Notes under the pieces: model-generated
Told to the model about the DNA's origin: nothing
Seen by the model: the letters and a program-made list of their open reading frames with translations, nothing else
The model's database searches: none
Origin: Mangrovicoccus sp. HB161399
GTDB taxonomy: Bacteria; Pseudomonadota; Alphaproteobacteria; Rhodobacterales; Rhodobacteraceae
Length of the DNA stretch: 64,000 nt
Direction of reading: 5' to 3'
Assembly: GCF_013184745.1 (NCBI RefSeq)
Contig: NZ_JAATVU010000030.1
Span: 1-64,000, forward strand
In this document: positions 26,421 through 33,719 of the stretch, one piece after another
Layout of the letters: each line of letters starts with the position of its first letter
Numbering within the stretch: position 1 is the first letter of the stretch
Program-made: the position numbers and the translations under genes

Positions 26421-26772
26421 GATGTCCTCCCTTGGACGGATCCCGCCCGCCCCGCGGAACGACCTCCGCGGGAAACCGGGATCCCCTGTTCACTGAATTG
26501 GCCGGCTCTCGGTCCCGGCCGGACGGCTCGCCCCGGACAGGTCCGGGACCAGCGTTCCTCCTGCGGTCAAAGGTGATATTTTGCTCCGGTCCGGTCAACG
26601 CCGTTGGTCCGGAATGCGGACTTTCTGAAAATTTTTTTGGCTTTCCTTCAGCCGGATTTGACCCAGATCATTTCGGACACACCAAAGGATGGGTATTTTT
26701 CCTCATTATTTTGAGTTTTTCCTGGAATTCCGGGGCCGGGAAGCTCGGGACCAGACGGACCGCATTTCGGAC
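26421..26772. promoter_or_regulatory. Promoter region of the importer/monooxygenase operon with repeated CGGAC boxes
   Basis: A 350-bp stretch, clearly AT-rich from about 26620 to 26740. It holds a perfect inverted repeat GTCCG-N5-CGGAC at 26607-26621 and direct copies of CATTTCGGAC at 26669-26678 and 26763-26772. Related boxes occur beside the IclR start. These are good candidates for IclR-regulator sites. No confident -35/-10 pair was fixed. Confidence 0.5.
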
Positions 26773-27510
26773 TCAATAGGTCGCCCGCCCTCCGGACATG
26801 TCGAAGACCGCCCCCGAGCAGAAGGAACATTCCGGGCTGGCGATGAAGGCGAGCATCGCGGCGCATTCCCCGACCGTGCCGAAGCGGCCCTGCGGGATCT
26901 TCGACAGCGAGAACTCCACCTGCTCCGGCGGCAGCTGCGCCATCAGCGGCGTGTCGATCAGCGCCGGCGCCAGGCAGTTCGCCCGCACGCCGGTCCCGGC
27001 CAGCTCCTTGCCCAGCGACTTGGTGAAGCCGATGATGCCCGCCTTGGCCGCCGAATAGCTGGAGGCGTTCGGGTTGCCCTCCTTGCCCGCCACCGAGGCA
27101 ACCGTCACGATCCGCCCGTAGTCGCGCGCCACCATCCCGTCCAGCACGGAGCGCGCGCAAAGGAAGACGCCGCCCAGATGGATGTCGATGACCTGCCGCC
27201 AGGGCGCGTAGGGATGCCCCTGCACCGGCAGCGTCGGACCGGTGATCCCCGCGGCCGTGACCAGCACGTCGATCCGGCCGAACGCAGCCTCCGTCGCCGC
27301 GCGCGCCGCCTCCACCGAGGCCTCGTCCGAGACATCCGCCGCGGCTCCGATCGCGCCGCCGCCCAGGGACTCCGCCGCCTCCGCGGCCCCCTTCAGATCC
27401 CAGACGGCGACCCGCGCGCCCTCCGCGGCGAGCCGCTCCGCGACCGCCCGGCCGATGCCGCGCGCGCCGCCGGTGATCACAGCGACCTGCCCCTCGAACC
27501 GCTTTTCCAT
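26773..27510 (-). CDS. SDR family oxidoreductase next to the IclR regulator
   Basis: 245 residues from the ATG at 27510 (the frame extends 18 codons further without homology). Cofactor motif TGGARGIGRA near 14, VWDLKG after strand 2, TAAGI in place of NNAG, serine in TVASVAG, Tyr-x3-Lys in YSAAKAG and C-terminal DMSGGRATY. Divergent from the IclR gene and upstream of the importer operon, with a 352-bp gap to it. It may be a second alcohol dehydrogenase of the same pathway under the same regulator. Confidence 0.87.
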   Translation of the reverse strand: MEKRFEGQVAVITGGARGIGRAVAERLAAEGARVAVWDLKGAAEAAESLGGGAIGAAADVSDEASVEAARAATEAAFGRIDVLVTAAGITGPTLPVQGHPYAPWRQVIDIHLGGVFLCARSVLDGMVARDYGRIVTVASVAGKEGNPNASSYSAAKAGIIGFTKSLGKELAGTGVRANCLAPALIDTPLMAQLPPEQVEFSLSKIPQGRFGTVGECAAMLAFIASPECSFCSGAVFDMSGGRATY

Positions 27511-27530
27511 GTGCTTCCTCCCGCCGGAAC

Positions 27531-27643
27531 GTCCGGCATATTGACTCTTTTCTCCGGACGTCATCTTTGAAAGGCTGTATGTTGCGCAAGATCAAAGCAT
27601 CTGGCATGGGTAAAAACCGCATATTAGTTCGCATGTCGGACTT
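27531..27643. promoter_or_regulatory. Divergent control region with GTCCGG/CCGGAC arms
   Basis: GTCCGG at 27531-27536 and CCGGAC at 27554-27559 form an inverted pair 17 bases apart, and CATGTCGGAC lies at 27632-27641 just before the preferred IclR start. The same CGGAC core recurs upstream of the importer operon. A TTGACT at 27541 could serve as a -35, but its -10 is unclear. Confidence 0.45.
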
Positions 27644-27653
27644 TGGAGGCAGG

Positions 27654-28445
27654 ATGGAAGACGGAAAGGACCGCTCGGGCAAGAGCCAGGTGGTGGAGCG
27701 CACCTGCATGATTCTGCGCTGCCTCGGCCAGCATGGCCCGCGCGGCGCCCGGCTGATCGACCTGACCGGCGAAACCGGGCTGAGCCGCCCGACCATCCAC
27801 CGCATCCTTTCGACACTGGTGGAAGAGGCCTTCGTCCAGCGCACCCGAGACCGGCGCTACCGCCTAAGCCCGGTCTTCTACGAGATGGGGCTGAGCGCGC
27901 CCAGCCCGGTCGGGGACCCGGAACGGTTGCGCCCGGTGGTCCAGTCGCTGGCCGACCGGTGCGGCGATACGGTCTACCTGGCGATGCGGACCGGGGATTT
28001 CGCCCATTACCTGCTGCGCTGCGAGGGCGCCTATCCGATCCGCACCCATGTCGTCTCGGCCAACCAGACGCTGCATCTGGTCTCGGGCCATTCCGGCCGG
28101 TCGCTGCTGGCGGCGATGCCCGAGGACGAGGCCGAGGCGATCATCGCCCGCGCCGCGCGCGACCGCGGGCTGTTCGGCGCGGCCACGCCGGACAGCTTCC
28201 GAGACGAGGTGGAGCATGTCCGAGCGAAGGGATGGGGCTGGGCGCGGGACGTCACCTTCGTCGGCGTCGCGGGGCTGACCGTGCCGGTGCCGAACCCGCG
28301 CGGCATGGCCTATCTGGCCGTGACGATCTCCTCCATCCCGCAGCGCCTGACCCAGGAACGGACCCGGGATCTGCTGCCGGATCTGCGCGCCACGGCCGGG
28401 GAGATCGCCCGGCTGGTCAGGCTGAGCGGCGAAGAGCTGGCCTAG
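27654..28445 (+). CDS. IclR-family transcriptional regulator
   Basis: From the ATG at 27654 (263 residues), preferred because GGAGG sits 4-8 bases upstream; earlier in-frame ATGs at 27567, 27579, 27606 and 27633 lack such a site. N-terminal winged helix (MILRCLGQHGPRGARLIDLT, GLSRPTIHRILSTLVEE, YRLSPVFYEMG) and a C-terminal IclR effector domain (DTVYLAMRTGDFAHYL, SGHSGRSLLAAMPEDE, VTVPVPN-like VGVAGLTVPVPNPRG). It is divergent from the SDR and importer operon and is the likely local regulator, responding to the substrate or an intermediate. Confidence 0.9.
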   Translation: MEDGKDRSGKSQVVERTCMILRCLGQHGPRGARLIDLTGETGLSRPTIHRILSTLVEEAFVQRTRDRRYRLSPVFYEMGLSAPSPVGDPERLRPVVQSLADRCGDTVYLAMRTGDFAHYLLRCEGAYPIRTHVVSANQTLHLVSGHSGRSLLAAMPEDEAEAIIARAARDRGLFGAATPDSFRDEVEHVRAKGWGWARDVTFVGVAGLTVPVPNPRGMAYLAVTISSIPQRLTQERTRDLLPDLRATAGEIARLVRLSGEELA

Positions 28446-28640
28446 CGCCCGGGCGGACGGCAAGGAGAACCGGCACGGCAGGCTCTCCCCGCGGCGCCAT
28501 GGCCGCGGAAACCGGCACTGCGGCGGCACCGTCGGCGAACCCCCGCCGATGCGGATGTTCCCGTTTGCCCCGCGGCCGCCGGCGGCCTAGGCACCCCGGG
28601 CTGCCGATGCTGCGGCGCCCTGCACATGTCTTCACACCGG

Positions 28641-29252
28641 ATGCCCATGCTGATCACGCGCCTTTGCTGCCCCGCCCTGCTCGCCCTTCTCGCCGCGTGC
28701 AGCACGCCGCCCGGAGCAAGCCGCGATGCCGCAATTCCGGTGAGCGTCCCTGAACGGCTCATGCAGGATCTGGAGACCGACTTCTCGCTGCCGCCCGAAA
28801 GCGCCGCGGCAATCGCAGGGAACCTGGCGCACGAGTCCGGCAATTTCCTCATGCTGCAGGAGATCAACGGCGGCTGCTACGGCTATTCGCAATGGTGCGG
28901 CGCGCGCAAGCAGGCCTTCCGGCGCTTCGCGCAGGCGCATGGCGGGCAGCAGACCTACGCGGCCAACTACGGCTATCTCTCCTACGAATTGAAGACCCGG
29001 TACGCATCCATGCTGGACCGGCTGCGCAGCACGCGCGATGTCCATGTTGCGGCGCGCACCTTCATGAAGGAATTCCTGCGTCCCGCTCCGAAGACGGCAA
29101 ACCTGCCCCGCCGCATCCGCTTCGCGGAACGCTTCCTGTCCAAGGATTTCCTCGGGGCGGCCTGCTATTCCCATGCCGAAACCGATGCCGAAGGCGTCCA
29201 CCGGCCCGCACCGTGCCCCACGCTGAAGGCAGCCGCCGCGGGCAAGGGCTGA
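28641..29252 (+). CDS. Lipoprotein with phage-tail-type lysozyme domain
   Basis: 203 residues if begun at the ATG at 28641 (others at 28626 and 28647); no strong ribosome site decides. A lipoprotein signal ends at LLALLAAC (Cys about 20). The mature part has RLMQDLETDFSLPPESAAAI, AGNLAHESGNF with a catalytic-type Glu, GGCYGYSQWCGARKQAF and NYGYLSYELKT. These match phage tail lysozyme domains, which cut peptidoglycan glycan strands. As a chromosomal lipoprotein without phage neighbours it may be a domesticated cell-wall enzyme. Confidence 0.75.
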   Translation: MPMLITRLCCPALLALLAACSTPPGASRDAAIPVSVPERLMQDLETDFSLPPESAAAIAGNLAHESGNFLMLQEINGGCYGYSQWCGARKQAFRRFAQAHGGQQTYAANYGYLSYELKTRYASMLDRLRSTRDVHVAARTFMKEFLRPAPKTANLPRRIRFAERFLSKDFLGAACYSHAETDAEGVHRPAPCPTLKAAAAGKG

Positions 29253-29863
29253 CAGCCCGGCCGAGGCGCGCTCAGGGCCGGGGCTCCGTTTCCCCCGGCG
29301 CCTGCCGGTGCGGCGGCCCCGCCATCCTCCGTGGCGCGCCTTTGCCGGTCAGGATGCAGGCGATGCCGGAACCATGGCCGCGGAAATCCCGCCGGACAGC
29401 GGCGCGCCGCATCTCGCGCCCCCGCCCATCAGCGCCGATCGCCGCTTCTCCGGGACAGCCTGGCGCGGCCGCGCAGCGTGACCATCCGCACCTGAACCTG
29501 GTCCGTGGAGTCCCTGCGGCGTCCCGCCCTCCCGCACATGCAGCCGCCCTCCGCTCGATCACTAGGGAAGACGCCGCTGCATGCGGCCGCGACCTCCGAT
29601 TCCGCGCCATGTCGCCAGACCTCTCCCGGCGGTTTGCTGCCAGCTGCATCCGCGGCCGGCGTCCGGGTCCGATACAGTCCGGGCCGCCGACACGGGCGGC
29701 GCAAGCCGCTCTTGCGGAATCCGCGCCGAACGTATAGGGGTGTCATGCTACGTTTTTTCCTTTTGCAACCTGTCTCCTTCACCGGCTTCAGTCTGCCAAC
29801 AAGATCTGATCGGGCCGGGCTGCCGCATGCTGCGGGCAGCAACTAACTTCAGGAGACATCACG
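29253..29863. other. Intergenic region upstream of the cold-shock gene
   Basis: About 600 bp without a recognisable gene. The part from about 29735 to 29800 is AT-rich (GTTTTTTCCTTTTGCAACC) and probably holds the promoter and untranslated leader of the cold-shock gene. Nothing is identified in the GC-rich left 450 bp. Confidence 0.4.
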
Positions 29864-30070
29864 ATGGCCAATGGCACCGTGAAATGGTTCAACCCCACCA
29901 AAGGCTTCGGCTTCATCGAGCCCGCAACCGGCGGCAAGGACATCTTCGTCCATATCTCGGCCGTGGAACGCTCCGGGCTTTCCAGCCTCAATGACGGCCA
30001 GGCCGTGACCTACGAGGTCGAGACCGGCCGCGACGGGCGCGAGAACGCAAAGAATCTGGCGCTTGCATAA
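29864..30070 (+). CDS. Cold-shock protein, CspA family
   Basis: 68 residues, one cold-shock domain. RNP1 reads KGFGFIEP and RNP2 reads DIFVHIS; the start MANGTVKWFNPTKGFG is standard. An AGGAG lies 9 bases before the ATG. It binds single-stranded RNA or DNA in the cytoplasm, usually as an RNA chaperone. A perfect 17-bp hairpin lies 80 bp downstream. Confidence 0.96.
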   Translation: MANGTVKWFNPTKGFGFIEPATGGKDIFVHISAVERSGLSSLNDGQAVTYEVETGRDGRENAKNLALA

Positions 30071-30481
30071 GCACGGCCAGGCATGTCCCGGCGCCCGCGC
30101 GTCCGGGACATTTCCGGCATCCGCCGGATGGCCCGCAAGGACATGACAGCCAGCCTGTCCCCGACCGCTCCGGTCGGGGACAGGCTGCGGGACAGCAAAG
30201 CGGATCCCGGCCTGCACCGGCAGGCGGAGACACGCGCGGCACTGGCCGCGATGCTTCGCGCCGGAAGGCAGGCCCGCGACACTGCCAGGGCCGCCAAGCC
30301 GGCGGTCGGCACCCGCTGCCGCCCCGGCGCTCCGGCCGGACGGCACCGCCGCAGCCGCAGCTGCGGGACAATCTTCCCGACATGGCGGCCTTCCGGACAC
30401 GGAAGACACGGCCGCCCGCACAGCCAGCCGCGCTCCGGCGCCCGGCAGCGGAACCCAAACAACGAAAGAACGCATAATTTG
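30071..30481. other. Intergenic region with a perfect hairpin
   Basis: About 410 bp between the cold-shock gene and the DUF982 gene. Frames are open but nothing is recognisable apart from the hairpin at 30151-30187. It could hold a small RNA, but no promoter could be assigned. Confidence 0.4.
30151..30187 (+). terminator. Perfect 17-bp stem with three-base loop after the cold-shock gene
   Basis: CAGCCTGTCCCCGACCG (30151-30167), loop CTC, then the exact reverse complement (30171-30187). It lies 81 bp after the cold-shock stop. There is no T run, so it may be a 3' stabiliser, a weak terminator or a REP-like palindrome. Confidence 0.55.
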
Positions 30482-30748
30482 ATGGATATCTACTGGGGCG
30501 ATCCGATGCTGCTCGCCCTGTCCCCCGACGGCGACCGGATCAGGATCAGCACGATCGAGCAGGCACAGTACTGGCTGCGCCGGAAATGGCCGGTTTCGGA
30601 CGACGCCCGGCAGAGGGCCCTCGGCCGGCTCGACGAAGCGGCGGAATGCATGTGCTCGGTCGGCAGCGCGCGCAGCGCCTTCCTGTCGGCGGCACGGACC
30701 GCCGGGTTCACGTCCCTGACCCAGCAGGGGCCGCGCTTCGATGCCTGA
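30482..30748 (+). CDS. DUF982 domain protein
   Basis: 88 residues from the ATG at 30482. The long open frame before it has no homology and crosses the hairpin region, so the short form is preferred; the ribosome site is weak (GAAAGAA). Pattern: W near the start, STIEQAQYWLRRKWP, then an AECM/SARSAFLSAARTAGF helix, as in DUF982, a small family common in rhizobia and Rhodobacterales with no known function. The end overlaps the PlsC gene by 8 bp, so the two are probably co-transcribed. Confidence 0.75.
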   Translation: MDIYWGDPMLLALSPDGDRIRISTIEQAQYWLRRKWPVSDDARQRALGRLDEAAECMCSVGSARSAFLSAARTAGFTSLTQQGPRFDA

Positions 30749-31517
30749 CGCATCCGTTCGCGAGGCAGCCCTCCCGCAGTCCCGCGGCACCGGACGCCCG
30801 GTCCCGGCGCGCGCCCGATCGGCCCTGTTCGACGGGCTTTTCGCCCTCTGGACGCTGGTCCTCGGCCTGCTGATCCCGGGCCTGGCCCTGCTGCGGCGTC
30901 CCGCCCTGACCCGCGCGGCAATCCGGGTCTGGACCGACGGCACCTTCGCGCTGATGCGCGCCGTTCTGGGGCTGCGCTTCCGCGAGGAGGGGCTGGAGAA
31001 CAAGCATCCCGGCGGGCCCTGCATCTATGTCGCCAACCACCAGTCGACCTGGGAGACGCTGGCCTTCAACCGCCTCGTCCCGGAAATCTGCATGGTCGCC
31101 AAGCACGAGCTGCGCCGCATCCCGGTGTTCGGATGGTATCTCGGCAACGCGCCGATGATCCTGGTGGACCGCGGCGCGGGCGGCCGCGCCCTGGCGGCGA
31201 TGATCACCGAGGCCCGCCGCGAGGTCGCCGCGGGCAGGTCGATCCTGATTTTCCCGGAAGGCACGCGGACGGATGTCGGCGACAGCTGCAAGTTCCAGCC
31301 CGGGCTGATCGCGCTCTACCGCAAGCTCGGGATTCCGGTCGTTCCGGTGGCCCACAATGCCGGCTGCTTCTGGCGCCGGAACGTCAAGGCCGCGGGAACG
31401 GTGACGCTGTCCTATCTGCCGGCCGTGCCTGCGGGGCTCCCGGCTGCAGAAGCGATGGCCGAGGTCGAATCGCTGCTGACGGCGGAAAAGGACCGGCTCG
31501 CCCGCAAGGCGCGCTGA
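30741..31517 (+). CDS. plsC: 1-acyl-sn-glycerol-3-phosphate acyltransferase
   Basis: 258 residues. A membrane segment lies at about 29-50 (FDGLFALWTLVLGLLIPGL). Acyltransferase block I is NHQSTWE (H-x4-E, the form usual in this bacterial group instead of H-x4-D), block II is ILVDRGAGG, block III is FPEGTRT and block IV is VPVVPVAHNAG. It adds the second acyl chain to make phosphatidic acid at the inner membrane. It begins inside the DUF982 gene. Confidence 0.9.
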   Translation: MPDASVREAALPQSRGTGRPVPARARSALFDGLFALWTLVLGLLIPGLALLRRPALTRAAIRVWTDGTFALMRAVLGLRFREEGLENKHPGGPCIYVANHQSTWETLAFNRLVPEICMVAKHELRRIPVFGWYLGNAPMILVDRGAGGRALAAMITEARREVAAGRSILIFPEGTRTDVGDSCKFQPGLIALYRKLGIPVVPVAHNAGCFWRRNVKAAGTVTLSYLPAVPAGLPAAEAMAEVESLLTAEKDRLARKAR

Positions 31518-31589
31518 GGCGGTCAGCCGGTCCCGGCGCGCCGGCCCGGGCCGGGCCATCCCGGGCGGCCGGAATGGCGCCGGGCATGG

Positions 31590-32411
31590 TCAGACGATCT
31601 CGTCGCACCAGACTTCGAACCCGCTCAGCGTGCTGGGTCCGAAGGAATGCACCATCGGCACGTCGGTGGCATCCCGGCCCCGCGCCACCAGCACCCGGCC
31701 GATCCTGCGTGCGTTGTTGCGCGGGTCGAAGGTCCACCACTGCCCGTCCAGCCAGACCTCCATCCAGGCGGCGAAATCGCCCGGCGGCCAGGGCTTCGGC
31801 GTGCCGATATCCCCCAGATAGCCGGTGCAGTAGCGCGCGGGGATGTTCATCGCGCGGCAGAAGGCGATGGCCAGATGGGCGAAGTCGCGGCAGACCCCGG
31901 TCCCTTCCGCATGGGCTTCGGCGGCGCTGCGCGACGCGCGCGCGGCGAGATAGTCGAAGCGGATATGGCTGTGGACATAGTCGCAGATCGCCTGCACGCG
32001 CGCGCCCCCCGGCGGGACGGCGCCGAACAGCGACCAGGCCGTGTCCTGCAGCAGATCGCTCTCGCAGTAGCGGCTGGCCAGGAGGAAGACGAGCACGTCA
32101 TCCGGCAGCGACTCCACGCGGTCCGAAGTCACGGCGGGAGGCACGGCATCCGGCAGGCCGCTGTCGGCGATGACGGCGGAGGTGCCGACGGAGAAGGCGC
32201 CGGCCGGCGCGGTCATCCGGGTGCACCAGTTTCCGAACATGTCGCGATAGGCGGAGAGCGGCACCGAGGGCGAGGTGATCAGGTGGTCGGGATGCTCGAG
32301 ATCGCTGACGCGCGAAAAGTGCACGTTGAGCAGGACGATCATCGGGGTCGGCTGGGGAAGGTCGAAACCGAACCGGCAGCCGAGCTTGATGCGGAGCCTG
32401 GAGTCTTTCAT
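31590..32411 (-). CDS. Transglutaminase-like family protein
   Basis: 273 residues from the ATG at 32411; the longer upstream frame has no homology. The opening MKDSRLRIKLGCRFGFDLPQ and an N-terminal beta domain are followed by a transglutaminase core with Cys in GTGVCRDFAHLAIAFCRAM, then DFAAWMEVWLDGQWWTFDPR and the tail IGRVLVARGRDATDVPMV. The position of the usual catalytic His (H-A-W) is Ala here (FAAW); relatives of this subgroup often have Ser there, so it may be a protease-like fold with altered or lost activity. Stand-alone gene. Confidence 0.85.
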   Translation of the reverse strand: MKDSRLRIKLGCRFGFDLPQPTPMIVLLNVHFSRVSDLEHPDHLITSPSVPLSAYRDMFGNWCTRMTAPAGAFSVGTSAVIADSGLPDAVPPAVTSDRVESLPDDVLVFLLASRYCESDLLQDTAWSLFGAVPPGGARVQAICDYVHSHIRFDYLAARASRSAAEAHAEGTGVCRDFAHLAIAFCRAMNIPARYCTGYLGDIGTPKPWPPGDFAAWMEVWLDGQWWTFDPRNNARRIGRVLVARGRDATDVPMVHSFGPSTLSGFEVWCDEIV

Positions 32412-32808
32412 CTTCAGCCTTCTGGCAAGGGCGGTTGCCCTGATCCTGAGAAGAGGTCGCGCGCGTTTCGTGTCGCGGCCGTGCGGCATTGCCGGTCGCG
32501 CAGGGCCTTGCCGGGCATGTCCCCGCTGCCGCGGACCGTCCCGGCACTCCCCCGGGTTCGCACGTATGCGGCGGGAGCACAACGCAATCCGGTAGGGGCA
32601 CCCTGCCCGGCGGCGGCGCACAGGTGCCTTGATACCGCTTCCGCGCCTTGCGTGCCGATGCAGGCCCCTGCCGGCACGGTTCCCGGAACATGCGGAGGAT
32701 GGCGTGGCCTGCATGTCCCGCCTGCCGGGGCCGGACCGCCCCCCGAGTGACAGCGGCGCGCCGGTGGCGCATGCTGGGGACGGAAACGCGCCACTGAGGA
32801 GAAGAATC
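32412..32808. other. Divergent intergenic region, nothing recognised
   Basis: About 400 bp between the transglutaminase-like gene (-) and the cytochrome gene (+). It should hold both promoters; none is obvious. No tRNA, repeat or open frame with homology was seen. Confidence 0.4.
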
Positions 32809-33330
32809 ATGAAACTGTCACTGACTGTGCTGGTTCTCGCGGCGGCCGGCGCCGCTGCAGCTGCGCATGAGAACGCCACGGGCGTCGTCGGGGAGCGCAT
32901 GGAGCTGATGGAGCGTTTCGACGAGCTGGCCGACCGGATCTTCGCGATGATGCACGGAGAGCTGGCCTATGATCCCGCAGCGGTGCGGCGCGCGGCGGAA
33001 GAGATTTCCTCGAAGGCCGGCACCCATATGACGGCCCTGTTCCCGGAGGGATCGTCCGGCGCGCCGAGCGAGGCGAAGGCGGAGATCTGGCGGGATTTCC
33101 CCGCATTCGAGCACTACGCCTCCGCGCTCGGCGACTGGTCGCGAGAACTGGCGGCCCAGGCGGACGGCCAGCCCCGCGGCAAGCTTCCCGTGAGTTGGGA
33201 AGATGCGGTCATGGGGCCCGGGATGATGCAGGGCGGCGGCATGATGGGAAGCGGCGGCCCGGTCTCCGCGGCCTGGCACGTGGCGGCGATGTGCAACGCA
33301 TGCCATGCGGAGTTCCGCGAGGAAGACTGA
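32809..33330 (+). CDS. Cytochrome c'-like (class II) c-type cytochrome
   Basis: 173 residues from the ATG at 32809, which has GAGGAGAAG just upstream. Signal peptide about 1-19 (KLSLTVLVLAAAGAAAAA). The rest is helical (ERMELMERFDELADRIFAMM) with a single heme site CNACH near the C-terminus, the layout of cytochrome c'. A Met-rich loop (MGPGMMQGGGMMGSGG) lies before the heme site, unusual for the family and suggestive of copper contact. It is periplasmic. It is convergent with the multicopper oxidase gene. Confidence 0.88.
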   Translation: MKLSLTVLVLAAAGAAAAAHENATGVVGERMELMERFDELADRIFAMMHGELAYDPAAVRRAAEEISSKAGTHMTALFPEGSSGAPSEAKAEIWRDFPAFEHYASALGDWSRELAAQADGQPRGKLPVSWEDAVMGPGMMQGGGMMGSGGPVSAAWHVAAMCNACHAEFREED

Positions 33331-33400
33331 CCCGGATGCCCACTGGACTGTCGCCCGGGCAGGCCGGACCGGGGCGGAGACACCGCTTCGGCACATCGGC

Positions 33401-33423
33401 AGCGCCGTCCGGGCGGCGCTTTT
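33401..33423 (+). terminator. Intrinsic terminator after the cytochrome gene
   Basis: AGCGCCG, loop TCCGGG, CGGCGCT, then TTT. It lies about 70 bp after the cytochrome stop in the right orientation. The remaining sequence to 33719 holds nothing recognisable. Confidence 0.65.
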
Positions 33424-33719
33424 CCGGTGCCGACGCCATTGCCGTCAAGGCGCCTGGCAACGACAGCCGATGCTGCGGCGGACCGGCCGGGCGGCGGAAG
33501 CGGCCGAAAAGCCGGGGACCATGGGCGGCGGACGCGGCCCGGACATCCTGCCGGTCCCGAGGATCCATCAGGTGCCCGCGGCTCTCCGGGCCTGGCTGCC
33601 GCGGGCAAATCCACGGCGTGCGGCGCGCAACGATCCTCTTGCCCTGCTGCTTTCCGTCCCGGCGCTGCCAGCCCTTGGCCGCCGCCCGTCCCCGGCATTG
33701 CACGGGCGGCGGCCGTGGC

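Noticed and set aside
30083-30481. N-terminal extension of the DUF982 gene by 133 codons
   Set aside because: The extra part runs through the perfect hairpin and is Arg-rich without homology; the 88-residue form fits DUF982.
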